Shown piece by piece: positions 28,544 through 37,058 of a DNA stretch of 64,000 bases. A program made the translations under genes and the position numbers. The notes under the pieces are model-generated. The model worked only from the letters and a program-made list of their open reading frames with translations, ran no database searches and was not told where the DNA came from. How positions within the stretch are numbered: the first letter of the stretch is position 1; every line of letters begins with the position of its first letter. Origin of the DNA: Colwellia polaris (GTDB lineage Bacteria; Pseudomonadota; Gammaproteobacteria; Enterobacterales; Alteromonadaceae); the NCBI RefSeq assembly GCF_002104515.1, contig NZ_NBOE01000001.1, forward strand, positions 372,001-436,000. Reading direction: 5' to 3'.

Positions 28544-29605
28544 TTATTGTTTCGGCACTTCTGCAATGGTGACGGGTAACGTCAACAATTGATTATCACG
28601 AGATACCATAAAAGTTAAAATACTGCCAGGAGCCGCTTCAGCTACGACATCTAAGCCCTGTTTTGCATTTTGTAAGCGCACATCATCAATTTGATAAACC
28701 ACGTCTCCAGATTGCAATCCAGCTAACTGTGCAGGGCTTCGAGGCGTGATTGCGCCGATAATAAAACCTTTAAGGTTGGTGACTGAATCGTTCGCATCTA
28801 CTCCAAGCCAACCACGAACTACACGGCCATGCTCTATAATTTTCAACATAATTGTACGAGCTAGTTGGTATGGAACAGCAAAAAATATTCCTTGGATATT
28901 GAGGTTAGGGTTAGCCTGGGTAAATTTTCTTGAATTAATACCCACTAACTCACCATTAGAGTTAATAAGCGCACCACCTGAGTTACCTTCGTTAATTGCA
29001 GCATCCATTTGAAGGAATTGTAAATAACTTGAGCTGAGCCCGCTTTGTCCGGTCGCACTAACAATACCTTGAGTAACCGTTTGACCAAGGTTTAAAGGGT
29101 TACCTATTGCTAGGACAACGTCACCCACTTGTGATGTGAGCGTACTAATTTGGGGGATTACCGGTAAGTTGCTGTCTTGTACTTTTAAAACGGCGAGATC
29201 AGTTAACGTATCATAACCAATAAGTTCAGCATGAAGCTCTTGACCACGCTGTAATACAACTACAATTAGATCAGCACTTTGAACAACATGGTAATTAGTT
29301 AAAATGTACCCTTGTTCATGCATAATAACGCCACTACCTAAGCGAGTAACTTTACGCGGTTGTCGGCCGTAAGTAGGGTTAACTTGAATATCTTCAGTGT
29401 ATATATTAACAACAGCAGGGCCAGCTAAACGAACAGCTTTGGCATAAGATAAAGGTTGTTGGCTAGTTTCTGTGGAAGAAAATACTTTCCAAGGCACAAT
29501 GTTTTGTTCACGTAGTTCAGGCACTAATAACAGTAAAACTACAGCAAACATTACACCATAACTGGCTGAGCGAAATATAAACTTAAGGGCATTGATTATT
29601 TTCAA
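28544..29605 (-). CDS. degS: Site-1 envelope-stress protease DegS
   Basis: DegS is the inner-membrane-anchored trimeric serine protease that cuts anti-sigma factor RseA when its PDZ domain binds misfolded porin C-termini, starting the sigma-E response. The 353-residue protein has one N-terminal membrane helix (about 14-30), the catalytic triad His106 (TNYHVV), Asp136 (LTDLAVL) and Ser209 (NEGNSGGAL), and one PDZ domain (about 255-350). One PDZ and a membrane anchor distinguish it from degQ. It is separated from degQ by about 1.5 kb, unlike the adjacent pair in E. coli. Confidence 0.95.
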   Translation of the reverse strand: MKIINALKFIFRSASYGVMFAVVLLLLVPELREQNIVPWKVFSSTETSQQPLSYAKAVRLAGPAVVNIYTEDIQVNPTYGRQPRKVTRLGSGVIMHEQGYILTNYHVVQSADLIVVVLQRGQELHAELIGYDTLTDLAVLKVQDSNLPVIPQISTLTSQVGDVVLAIGNPLNLGQTVTQGIVSATGQSGLSSSYLQFLQMDAAINEGNSGGALINSNGELVGINSRKFTQANPNLNIQGIFFAVPYQLARTIMLKIIEHGRVVRGWLGVDANDSVTNLKGFIIGAITPRSPAQLAGLQSGDVVYQIDDVRLQNAKQGLDVVAEAAPGSILTFMVSRDNQLLTLPVTIAEVPKQ

Positions 29606-29875
29606 CGGAATTATTTTTATTGGCCTATTTTTTGTAGATTAACATAAACCCTTTGTTGTTATAAAGTTTTCTGTCAAGAATGTAGAAACAGATATTTTAT
29701 CTTACTTGGAAAATAAAACCGGGCAGCGGAAGTTTAAATAAATTAGGATCTATAGAGCATAGCTTAACAACGGAGTATCTAAGAAAGCCAAATAAGTTGG
29801 TTAACTGTCGCTTAAGTATTTAAATATAATTAAGCGACGAATTTGTAAGTAAAGTATTTAATTACAATATGTTAT

Positions 29876-30556
29876 CTACTTAAGTTGATGGAATTTATTA
29901 AACTTAATAATAGCGGCTAACTCATGGCCATACTCAGCACCTTTTTCAGAGTAGCGATCTAACTTTTTAACCAATGCGAAAGGATCATCGGTTTTCATTT
30001 TCAAAATTCTAAATTCTTTATAGGCATCATTTCTAGCAATTGTTCGATAGTAATCACTAACCGACTCTTTCACTGAGGAATATTCTTTGACCCAAATGGT
30101 TTTATCCCCTCGTTTTTTTAAAGCGGCTATTCGAGGTTCGTCTTCATCAAAAGACCAAACACCAAATATGTTATATGCCTCTCTAAAAAAACGTGATGTA
30201 GCCCAAGAGCTTTCCATTGCTGCTTGAGCAATAGCAATGCTTTTGGGATGCGGTTTAAGTTTTCTTAATAATTCGGTATCGCTTTTTGCTTTATATTCCA
30301 CTTTTAACTTGGCTATTTTATCAGTGTTGTTACCTGACTTAAGCGATGTTGCTACATTGTTATACTGCGACATAAGATCATCATAGACCTCGTCAACAGC
30401 AGGTATTATAAGTGCTTTAAAGCGTGCCTTTTTTTCTTGTACTGTCATTTGAGGCAGTGAGGTATCTTTTGCCGTATAAAAATACACACCTGCTGAGATG
30501 AGTAAAATTGATATAAGTATGCATAAAAGTTTGAATTGGAAAGCGGTTAATTTCAT
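29876..30556 (-). CDS. Bax-like glucosaminidase-domain protein, membrane-anchored
   Basis: A 226-residue protein with an N-terminal membrane helix (about 6-26, FKLLCILISILLISAGVYFY) and a periplasmic glucosaminidase (mannosyl-glycoprotein endo-beta-N-acetylglucosaminidase-type) domain of the Bax family, predicted to cut peptidoglycan glycan strands. The conserved Glu lies in AIAQAAMESSWATSRF, followed by YNIFGVWSF and an ending YSEKGAEYGHELAAIIK typical of the domain. The ATG at 30556, with aggtg just upstream, is preferred over a longer reading from 30607. It lies between degS and degQ. Enzymatic activity is inferred from the family. Confidence 0.82.
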   Translation of the reverse strand: MKLTAFQFKLLCILISILLISAGVYFYTAKDTSLPQMTVQEKKARFKALIIPAVDEVYDDLMSQYNNVATSLKSGNNTDKIAKLKVEYKAKSDTELLRKLKPHPKSIAIAQAAMESSWATSRFFREAYNIFGVWSFDEDEPRIAALKKRGDKTIWVKEYSSVKESVSDYYRTIARNDAYKEFRILKMKTDDPFALVKKLDRYSEKGAEYGHELAAIIKFNKFHQLK

Positions 30557-30689
30557 ATAGCACCTGCTATTAGGCGATAAATTATAAGATTTCTGATGAT
30601 AGCACATACTTGTATTGAGCTATGCATTAAGCGTTTATTCACGTTAATTAAGTTGCAGCTTGAAAGTGAATTGGAATAAATAATGGTCT

Positions 30690-30739
30690 AATTAAGGTAT
30701 TTTAATTAAGGTATTTTAATTAAGGTATTTTAATTAAGG
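30690..30739. repeat. 14-bp tandem repeat, 3.6 copies
   Basis: The unit aattaaggtatttt occurs three times without change (30690, 30704, 30718) and then as a partial copy aattaagga. It ends about 20 bases before the MITE-like element. No function is evident; copy number may vary between strains. Confidence 0.9.
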
Positions 30740-30760
30740 AGGGCTTTACCCTAGCTAGTA

Positions 30761-30991
30761 AACCTGAACTCAAGATAAGCAGCACTTGCTCAATGCTCTC
30801 ATTTAACCCATTATCTGCGTTAAAACGTCGATAAATAGCGCGCTATGCATCAACGTTTTTCCTTGAAAATGGCATAAAATGAAGCATTGATGGTGCCTAT
30901 TCGTGATGTTCACCTTGCTATAGCATTTACTTTACCACCAAAGCTTTTAATTCACTGCAGTATCAAGCACGCATTATCCAGAGTTCAGCTT
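30761..30991. mobile_element. MITE-like element, copy 2 (231 bp, imperfect terminal inverted repeats)
   Basis: Left end aacctgaactcaagataag and right end, reverse-complemented, aagctgaactctggataa form imperfect terminal inverted repeats. The interior matches copy 1 (6641-6816) over long stretches such as gaagcattgatggtg and attcgtgatgttcaccttgc, and includes an extra segment of roughly 55-60 bases (around 30815-30880) absent there. No transposase frame is present. It is the longer, more complete copy. Confidence 0.75.
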
Positions 30992-31075
30992 AATAAGGTT
31001 TATAGCCCTGTACTGTGAAGTAGAATTTTTTCAGGCTTGTTAGTGTTTTTACTAAGATTTAACCCTTTATATAAA

Positions 31076-31099
31076 GAAGCCTGCAAAATAGCAGGCTTC
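31076..31099 (-). terminator. Hairpin downstream of degQ
   Basis: gaagcctgc and gcaggcttc form a perfect 9-bp stem with a 6-base loop, 48 bases past the degQ stop on the minus strand, followed there by a short T-rich stretch (tttatat). Confidence 0.7.
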
Positions 31100-31146
31100 A
31101 TCTAAAAACTAGTGACAATTAACACTCATCATTTTAGCTCATTGTA

Positions 31147-32508
31147 TTAACGTATCATTAAAAATAAAGATGAGTTATTACGTTGAATATTTAAAGCAAA
31201 AACACCTTTGTGGTCATTTAAATAACTACGTAGCTCACCAATATTGTTGATACGTTGGCGGTTAATACCGTTAATAATGTCACCTTTGCGCAAGCCTATA
31301 GCAGCAGCAGGGCTATTGTCTGCAATCTCAGCAACCACAATGCCATTACCCTGATCATTGTTTTCTAGTTCTGCGCCATCTAACATACGATGTAAGCTGA
31401 CTGCTTCAATTTTAGCCATTTCAGATTTTTTCAAGGTTACATTATAGGTTTTCTCTTTACCATCTTTTCTAATCACGGTAATTTTTATTGTTTTTCCTGC
31501 CCCTATCGAACCAATTTTTCCTCTAAGTTCGTTAAAGGTTTTAATCATTTTACCGTTGATTTTAGTAATAACATCACCGGCACGAATACCAGCATCATCA
31601 GCAGCTGAATCTTTTGTTACTTGTTCAACAAACGCACCTTGATTGACTTCAAGCTCCATTGCTTTTGCAATTTCACTATTAACGCTTCGACCTGCAACAC
31701 CTAAAACACCACGTCGAACTTCACCAAACTCAATTATTTGATTAACTAGGTTTTGTACCATATTGCTGGGAATAGCAAAGCCAATACCTACATTGCCACC
31801 ATTAGGTCCTAGAATGGCCGTATTAATACCGATAAGCTCGCCGCGTAAATTGATTAAGGCTCCACCAGAGTTTCCGCTGTTAATTGCTGCATCGGTTTGA
31901 ATGAAGTCTTCGTAATTCTCTATATTTAGACCACTGCGACCTAATGCACTAACAATACCTGAAGTTACCGTTTGTCCTAGGCCAAATGGGCTACCGATAG
32001 CAACCGCGAAATCACCTACTCGTATACGATCAGAGTCAGCTACTTTAACGGCAATTAAGTCATCAGCATCTATTTGAAGTAAAGCAATGTCACTCGCTTC
32101 ATCGCCACCTATTTTCTTAGCTTCAAGTTGACGGCCATCTTTCAGTGTTATTTGAATCTCGTCAGCATCGTTTATTACATGACTATTAGTAACAATATAG
32201 CCTTTATCAGCATCAAGAATAACACCTGAGCCTAAGCCTCGAAATTGTCGCTCTTTTTGCTGACCTTGGTTTTGTCGCGGGTTGCCGAAGAAAAATTTGA
32301 AGGCATCAGGCACGCGTTGCTCTACTTCATGAGTACCACGAACAGATATCAGCACAACGCCAGGTGTTACCTGTTCCAACATAGGAGCGAGGCTTGGCAT
32401 TGTTTGACCATTTAAAGATTGTGGCATTGCAGCTTGAACGGGTAAGCTTGCCATGGCGATAGTAGTGGAAAGTAAAACAGTATTAATTAAAACTGATAAA
32501 TTTTTCAT
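31147..32508 (-). CDS. degQ: Periplasmic serine protease/chaperone DegQ (HtrA family)
   Basis: A periplasmic HtrA protease that degrades or refolds damaged envelope proteins. The 453-residue protein has a signal peptide ending near AAMP (residue 27), the triad His110 (VTNSHVI), Asp140 (ASDIALL) and Ser214 (NSGNSGGAL), and two PDZ domains (about 260-350 and 365-453). The LA loop is short, with a Q/R-rich stretch (FGNPRQNQGQQKERQF), and overall length agrees with DegQ rather than the longer DegP. Neighbouring zapG and zapE match the E. coli degQ locus. Confidence 0.92.
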   Translation of the reverse strand: MKNLSVLINTVLLSTTIAMASLPVQAAMPQSLNGQTMPSLAPMLEQVTPGVVLISVRGTHEVEQRVPDAFKFFFGNPRQNQGQQKERQFRGLGSGVILDADKGYIVTNSHVINDADEIQITLKDGRQLEAKKIGGDEASDIALLQIDADDLIAVKVADSDRIRVGDFAVAIGSPFGLGQTVTSGIVSALGRSGLNIENYEDFIQTDAAINSGNSGGALINLRGELIGINTAILGPNGGNVGIGFAIPSNMVQNLVNQIIEFGEVRRGVLGVAGRSVNSEIAKAMELEVNQGAFVEQVTKDSAADDAGIRAGDVITKINGKMIKTFNELRGKIGSIGAGKTIKITVIRKDGKEKTYNVTLKKSEMAKIEAVSLHRMLDGAELENNDQGNGIVVAEIADNSPAAAIGLRKGDIINGINRQRINNIGELRSYLNDHKGVFALNIQRNNSSLFLMIR

Positions 32509-32623
32509 ATAACAGAAAACTCCTAATTAAATAATATATAAGTAACAGGATTAAGGCTTACAGCGTTAACACTAATCCTGTTACTTTCACCCAATAGAAG
32601 ACATAAAATAAAAAAAATGGTTC

Positions 32624-33076
32624 CTAGCTATTTGTAACACTTTGTTTCTTGTCATCGAATAAACCGCTTGGTGCACCAGAATAATCTAGTGGGGCTTCAG
32701 AGGCAGTTTCGTCATTTTTACGCGAATTTTTGTCATGGCGTAAATTAACCGTTTGCGCTAATTGCTCTTGTGTTTCTTTAGAGAAAAAAGGCATGTTTTC
32801 AATGTTTTCAGGGGTAGCTTGTTGCAACAACTGCGTACTTTGTGCCATTTGAGCCATAGCGACTTGGCAAGTGCTATTCATTTGCTCAAGTAAACTTGTT
32901 GAATTTTCAAGATGCTCTGCAACATCTAATTTATATTGTGCTAATTCTGATTCACTTTGACTGGCTTTTGCAGCAAGTTTTTGTGTTTCCTGTGCTGATG
33001 AAAAAAGCGTTCTGTTAACAAAAAAACCGACAAGTGCGCCAACGATAAATAGTCCAAGACCTAAAAGAACATTCAT
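32624..33076 (-). CDS. zapG: Cell-division-associated membrane protein ZapG (YhcB, DUF1043)
   Basis: ZapG/YhcB is a bitopic inner-membrane protein linked to division, elongation and envelope synthesis. The 150-residue protein has an N-terminal membrane helix (about 3-21, LLGLGLFIVGALVGFFV) followed by a coiled coil (about 28-85) and a disordered, charged tail with FSKETQEQLAQTVNLRHDKN. It is divergent from zapE and upstream of degQ, the usual gammaproteobacterial arrangement. Confidence 0.92.
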   Translation of the reverse strand: MNVLLGLGLFIVGALVGFFVNRTLFSSAQETQKLAAKASQSESELAQYKLDVAEHLENSTSLLEQMNSTCQVAMAQMAQSTQLLQQATPENIENMPFFSKETQEQLAQTVNLRHDKNSRKNDETASEAPLDYSGAPSGLFDDKKQSVTNS

Positions 33077-33254
33077 ATTTTTATACCTTCATTGTATTCA
33101 TGGAAAAAATTAGAGAAAATAACCTTTAATCCAATGTAATATAACGTGCTTCACGCTACTTTCCTAATGAATATATTTACTAACAAATATTTTTCAAGAG
33201 TAGTTTGTCCAAAGATTATAAAAATAAAGTTAGACCTTATTAGATGGCAGTTAA

Positions 33255-34370
33255 ATGATTAAATTATCTCCTATTGCAAAATATACTCAAGATTTGACGC
33301 GCGATGACTTTCATTTTGACGCGGCTCAAGAAAATGCAGTTAAAAACTTGCAACGCCTTTATGACGATTTAATCAGTCAGCCTTTACCGGTTACGGGCTT
33401 TAAAAAAGTTTTGAATAGTTGGAAGCGTGTAGTAGCAAAGCCGGAAATTAAAATTGTAAAAGGTATTTATTTTTGGGGTGGGGTTGGTCGTGGAAAAACT
33501 TATCTCGTTGATACATTTTATGATTGCCTACCTTTTAATAATAAAATGAGGGTACATTTTCATCGTTTTATGCACCGAGTTCATGAAGAGTTAAAAACAT
33601 TACATGGGCAGTCGGATCCATTAAAAGTTATTGCTAAACGTTTTGCTGATGAAACATGCATTATATGTTTTGATGAGTTTTTTGTATCAGACATTACCGA
33701 CGCGATGATATTAGGAACGTTATTTGAAGAATTGTTTGCTCATAACGTTACGTTAGTTGCCACGTCGAATATTATCCCTGATGAATTGTATCGTAATGGT
33801 TTGCAGCGCGAACGTTTCCTGCCTGCAATAAAGTTGATAAATGAATGTTGTGATGTGATTAACGTTGATAGCGGCGTTGACTACCGACTTCGTACGTTAG
33901 AGCAAGCTGAATTATTTCATTTCCCATTAGATAAAAAAGCGGATGAAAACTTAAACCATTACTTCCAGCAACTAGCTACAGAGACTGGTCAAATGGGTAA
34001 AGTTATTACCATTAATAACCGGTCTTTGGCTACGGTACAAGAGTCAGACGGAGTTGTTCATTTTGAATTTTCGACTTTGTGTGAGTCAGCACGTAGTCAA
34101 GGTGATTATATGGAACTAAGTCGCTTATACCACACGGTATTATTAGCTAATGTAACACAAATGGGTGTAGACAATGATGACAGTACACGCCGGTTTATTG
34201 CTTTAGTTGATGAGTTTTATGAGCGCCATGTTAAATTAATTATATCGGCAGAAGTTGCGTTAGAGGAATTGTATGTAGATGGTCGTTTAACTTTTGAGTT
34301 CAAACGATGTTTAAGCCGTTTACAAGAAATGCAATCATACAGCTATTTAGCAAGTGAGCACTTACCTTAA
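33255..34370 (+). CDS. zapE: Cell division ATPase ZapE (AFG1-like)
   Basis: ZapE is an AAA-type ATPase that interacts with FtsZ and is needed for division under stress. The 371-residue protein has Walker A GGVGRGKT (75-82), the AFG1 signature HFHRFMHRVHEEL, Walker B IICFDEFFV and the sensor region TLVATSNIIPDELY. Length matches YhcM. It is divergent from zapG across 178 bases. A possible weak ribosome-binding site precedes the ATG. Confidence 0.95.
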   Translation: MIKLSPIAKYTQDLTRDDFHFDAAQENAVKNLQRLYDDLISQPLPVTGFKKVLNSWKRVVAKPEIKIVKGIYFWGGVGRGKTYLVDTFYDCLPFNNKMRVHFHRFMHRVHEELKTLHGQSDPLKVIAKRFADETCIICFDEFFVSDITDAMILGTLFEELFAHNVTLVATSNIIPDELYRNGLQRERFLPAIKLINECCDVINVDSGVDYRLRTLEQAELFHFPLDKKADENLNHYFQQLATETGQMGKVITINNRSLATVQESDGVVHFEFSTLCESARSQGDYMELSRLYHTVLLANVTQMGVDNDDSTRRFIALVDEFYERHVKLIISAEVALEELYVDGRLTFEFKRCLSRLQEMQSYSYLASEHLP

Positions 34371-34463
34371 TAGTTTAATTTTCAAGAATAATACTCATTA
34401 GCTTTCACTCGTTAATTCAGTAACATATAAAAATCAATCTAGAATGAAATGGAATTCAAAAAA

Positions 34464-35435
34464 ATGATTAAGAATAAATTGATTCAACTTGGCACCGCAT
34501 TAGTTGCTAGTGTTGCGATAAGCGTCTCGGCGCAGGTTAATGATAACCCGTTTAGACACTCACTTGAGATCACACAAAAGTATTTGCCAAAAGCACTTAA
34601 ATCTATGTGGCAGAGCGAACATTTAGTTTGGCGGGCACAGTTGTTTAACTCTGCCTGTAATGAACAAGCGTTAGGCGTGTCCAGTGTCATTAACGCTAGC
34701 TTTGGATTATTCAATCAATATATTATTGATCAAGCAATAATGAACAAAGAACTCGCAAACGATGATGAACAGCTAATATTACAAGATAGTAATAAATTAT
34801 ATTATCTACTCTTTAGTCAAATTTATACTTCGGCATATAAAAAGCGTTTACAAATAATTAAACAATATTACCCAGATATCAGTGAGGAACTATGTCTACA
34901 CGCACTGACATTAGCTGAAAAATATCCTACTGATGATCAACCAATATTACCTTGGCAATCAACGGAAAAGGCAGAAAAAAATACTTGGCGAGCCGATTTA
35001 TTTTCAATGCGTGTAGTTTACAAGCATTTTATTAAGGCTTTTTATGACCGACAAAAATCATTTGCTGAAATTATTGATGCTGAGTTATACGCCATAATTA
35101 CAGAAGATAAAAAAGCAACATTAGCACTATCTGACATTAGTTATAGTCACCAATACTCCGCTTTATTAATGAATAATATCAATAAAGCTTATCAAAAAAG
35201 AACGGGTAAAAACTTAACGGATAAAAATTATCAGCCAATATATGCTCAAACGGCAAGTATGGTCGCCACTCAAGCTTATAGACTTGGAACGTTTTCTGCC
35301 CTCATGCAAATTAAAGAGCTTTACCCTGAAATATTCCCCAAAATTGAGGCTCATATGACCGATTATATTAAATTACAGCTAAGTGCATTAGCGCAAGATA
35401 AAAACCGGTTAAACGCAGCATTCAATAATCATTAA
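34464..35435 (+). CDS. Unrecognised exported helical protein
   Basis: A 323-residue protein I do not recognise. From the Met at 34464 it has a standard signal peptide (IQLGTALVASVAISVSAQ) with probable cleavage after SAQ or nearby; an upstream Met at 34449 would add five residues. The rest is mainly helical, rich in Leu, Tyr, Lys and Gln, with no membrane helix. Two Cys occur in the mature part (about 45 and 150), which could pair in the periplasm. Two stretches, near LYYLLFSQIYTSAYKKR and YQPIYAQTASMVATQAY, look loosely alike, hinting at an internal duplication. It lies between zapE and rplM on the same strand; function unknown. Confidence 0.75.
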   Translation: MIKNKLIQLGTALVASVAISVSAQVNDNPFRHSLEITQKYLPKALKSMWQSEHLVWRAQLFNSACNEQALGVSSVINASFGLFNQYIIDQAIMNKELANDDEQLILQDSNKLYYLLFSQIYTSAYKKRLQIIKQYYPDISEELCLHALTLAEKYPTDDQPILPWQSTEKAEKNTWRADLFSMRVVYKHFIKAFYDRQKSFAEIIDAELYAIITEDKKATLALSDISYSHQYSALLMNNINKAYQKRTGKNLTDKNYQPIYAQTASMVATQAYRLGTFSALMQIKELYPEIFPKIEAHMTDYIKLQLSALAQDKNRLNAAFNNH

Positions 35436-35508
35436 CTAATTATTCATATTTTTACAAATAAGAGTGAAAAGATTAAAAAATAGGCGTGATCTTTTCAACG
35501 TTGTTCTG

Positions 35509-35514
35509 TATAAT
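35509..35514 (+). promoter_or_regulatory. rplM-rpsI promoter -10 element
   Basis: A consensus TATAAT preceded by TG (tgtataat) and followed by cctgcctccc, a C-rich discriminator typical of stringently controlled ribosomal promoters. The -35 region is poor. Confidence 0.65.
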
Positions 35515-35665
35515 CCTGCCTCCCTACGTTACAAAGCTTGTTCTTTTTCCAGAGGACTGGCAACGGACTCGATGCTCGAAGGGGCAATAGCGTAGTCTTT
35601 TAACGGATAACTTGAGGTTTTCTTAAGTTATTATTTAAGTAACATTTATATAATTGGGTTTTTTA
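35515..35665 (+). promoter_or_regulatory. rplM leader RNA, candidate L13 control region
   Basis: About 145 bases of leader with a hairpin of roughly 9 bp (ataacttga / taagttat, 35607-35631) close to the rplM start. In E. coli L13 represses its own rplM-rpsI mRNA through the 5' leader; the long structured leader here is compatible with that, but I cannot confirm homology. Confidence 0.4.
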
Positions 35666-36094
35666 ATGAAAACTTTTGTAGCTAAACCAGAAAGCGTACA
35701 ACGCGAATGGTTCTTAGTGGACGCCGAAGATAAAACTTTAGGTCGTATCGCTACTGAAATTGCAAGCCGTTTACGTGGTAAGCATAAAGCAGAATATACT
35801 CCTCATGTAGATACTGGCGATTACATCGTTGTTATCAATGCTGAGAAAGTAAAAGTAACAGGTAACAAAGCGAAAGGTAAAATTTACTACTCGCATACAG
35901 AATTTGTTGGTGGTCTTAAGCAAATTAGTTTTGAAAAGCTAATCGAAAAAGCTCCAGAGCGCGTTATTGAATTCGCAGTTAAGGGTATGTTACCTAAAGG
36001 TCCTTTAGGTCGTGAAATGTTCCGTAAGCTTAAAGTTTACGCGGGTACTGAACATAAACATACAGCACAACAACCACAACTTTTGGAGCTTTAA
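35666..36094 (+). CDS. rplM: 50S ribosomal protein L13
   Basis: L13 is an early-assembly protein of the large subunit. From the ATG at 35666 it has 142 residues, the E. coli length, with [35 protein letters not shown] and [22 protein letters not shown] twelve bases upstream in frame is not supported by the family. It is followed by rpsI after three bases. Confidence 0.97.
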   Translation: MKTFVAKPESVQREWFLVDAEDKTLGRIATEIASRLRGKHKAEYTPHVDTGDYIVVINAEKVKVTGNKAKGKIYYSHTEFVGGLKQISFEKLIEKAPERVIEFAVKGMLPKGPLGREMFRKLKVYAGTEHKHTAQQPQLLEL

Positions 36095-36097
36095 GCA

Positions 36098-36490
36098 ATG
36101 GCTGATAATCAATATTACGGTACTGGTCGTCGCAAGAGCTCAACGGCTCGTGTGTTCATGAAAGCTGGTAACGGTGCAATCACAATTAACAAGCGTGACA
36201 TTTCTGTATACTTTGGTCGTGAAACGGCTCGTATGGTTGTTCGTCAACCATTAGAATTAGTTGAAATGTTAGAAAAGTTTGACTTTAACATCACTGTAAC
36301 TGGTGGTGGTATTTCTGGTCAAGCTGGCGCAATTCGTCACGGCATTACTCGTGCATTAATGGAGTTCGATGAAACTTTACGTAGCGGTTTACGTAATGCT
36401 GGTTTCGTTACTCGTGATGCTCGTAAAGTTGAACGTAAGAAAGTTGGTTTACACAAGGCTCGTAAAAAGCCACAATTTTCAAAACGTTAA
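36098..36490 (+). CDS. rpsI: 30S ribosomal protein S9
   Basis: S9 sits in the 30S head; its C-terminal tail reaches the P-site tRNA. The 130-residue protein has [15 protein letters not shown], the [15 protein letters not shown] loop and the canonical C-terminus [11 protein letters not shown]. It is cotranscribed with rplM three bases upstream and followed by a strong terminator. Confidence 0.98.
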   Translation: MADNQYYGTGRRKSSTARVFMKAGNGAITINKRDISVYFGRETARMVVRQPLELVEMLEKFDFNITVTGGGISGQAGAIRHGITRALMEFDETLRSGLRNAGFVTRDARKVERKKVGLHKARKKPQFSKR

Positions 36491-36510
36491 TATTTACGTT
36501 ATGTATTTCA

Positions 36511-36535
36511 AAAACCGGCTTTTGCCGGTTTTTTT
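36511..36535 (+). terminator. Terminator of rplM-rpsI
   Basis: aaaaccggc and gccggtttt form a 9-bp stem with a tttt loop, followed by a run of Ts. Confidence 0.93.
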
Positions 36536-37058
36536 ATGTTCAAATTTTAATAAATAGCTAACTTTATACCACCTGTATTTTTAACTATTATGTTTTATGC
36601 CAGTCATTAACGAGCGAACATACTTATTGCTCACTTCTGAATAATTAACCATGTAAATTGCCTTGCTGTGCTGTATCAAAAAATATTGCTATAGATCAAT
36701 TCCGCGGTCTGAGCTTAAATCCACCTTTTAGATTAAAATCTAAACCCCAATCTTAATCAGATTGAAATGATTCTTTACACCAAAGAATATGCAATTATTC
36801 ATACATCATAGTTTAAGAGAGGGCTAGCTGTTTATAGGCTGAGGGGGGGGAAGTTGTATAGCGTTGAAGTTAGATTTAGTTTTTACAACAAATTTTTGAT
36901 TGTTAAATCTATAAAGCCATCTTTTGTCTCGTTCAATTAATTACAAATTTATTATAAGCCTCAATTAGCTTATAAAGTTAGGCCTACCTGAATGGGATAT
37001 TATTTATGCCCAATTAGTGAGGTATAACTTGCTAATTGGGCAGGGAAGGACTAATTTT
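36536..37058. other. Gene-free stretch between rpsI and the chemotaxis receptor
   Basis: About 520 bases without an ORF. It contains two small hairpins in a row (tttagatt/aatctaaa, about 36728-36745, and caatct/agattg, about 36750-36766) and a run of eight Gs (36843-36850), unusual in this AT-rich context. No gene function is assigned. Confidence 0.5.

Larger units (their letters stand above)
30557..31146. other. Intergenic region carrying a tandem repeat and a MITE-like element
   Basis: 590 bases without a gene between the Bax-like gene and degQ. It holds a 14-bp tandem repeat (30690-30739), a MITE-like element (30761-30991) and the degQ terminator (31076-31099). It looks like a tolerant insertion site within an otherwise conserved neighbourhood. 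Confidence 0.6.

Noticed and set aside
36728-36766. CRISPR-like or tandem array
   Set aside because: The two hairpins differ in sequence and are not repeats with spacers.
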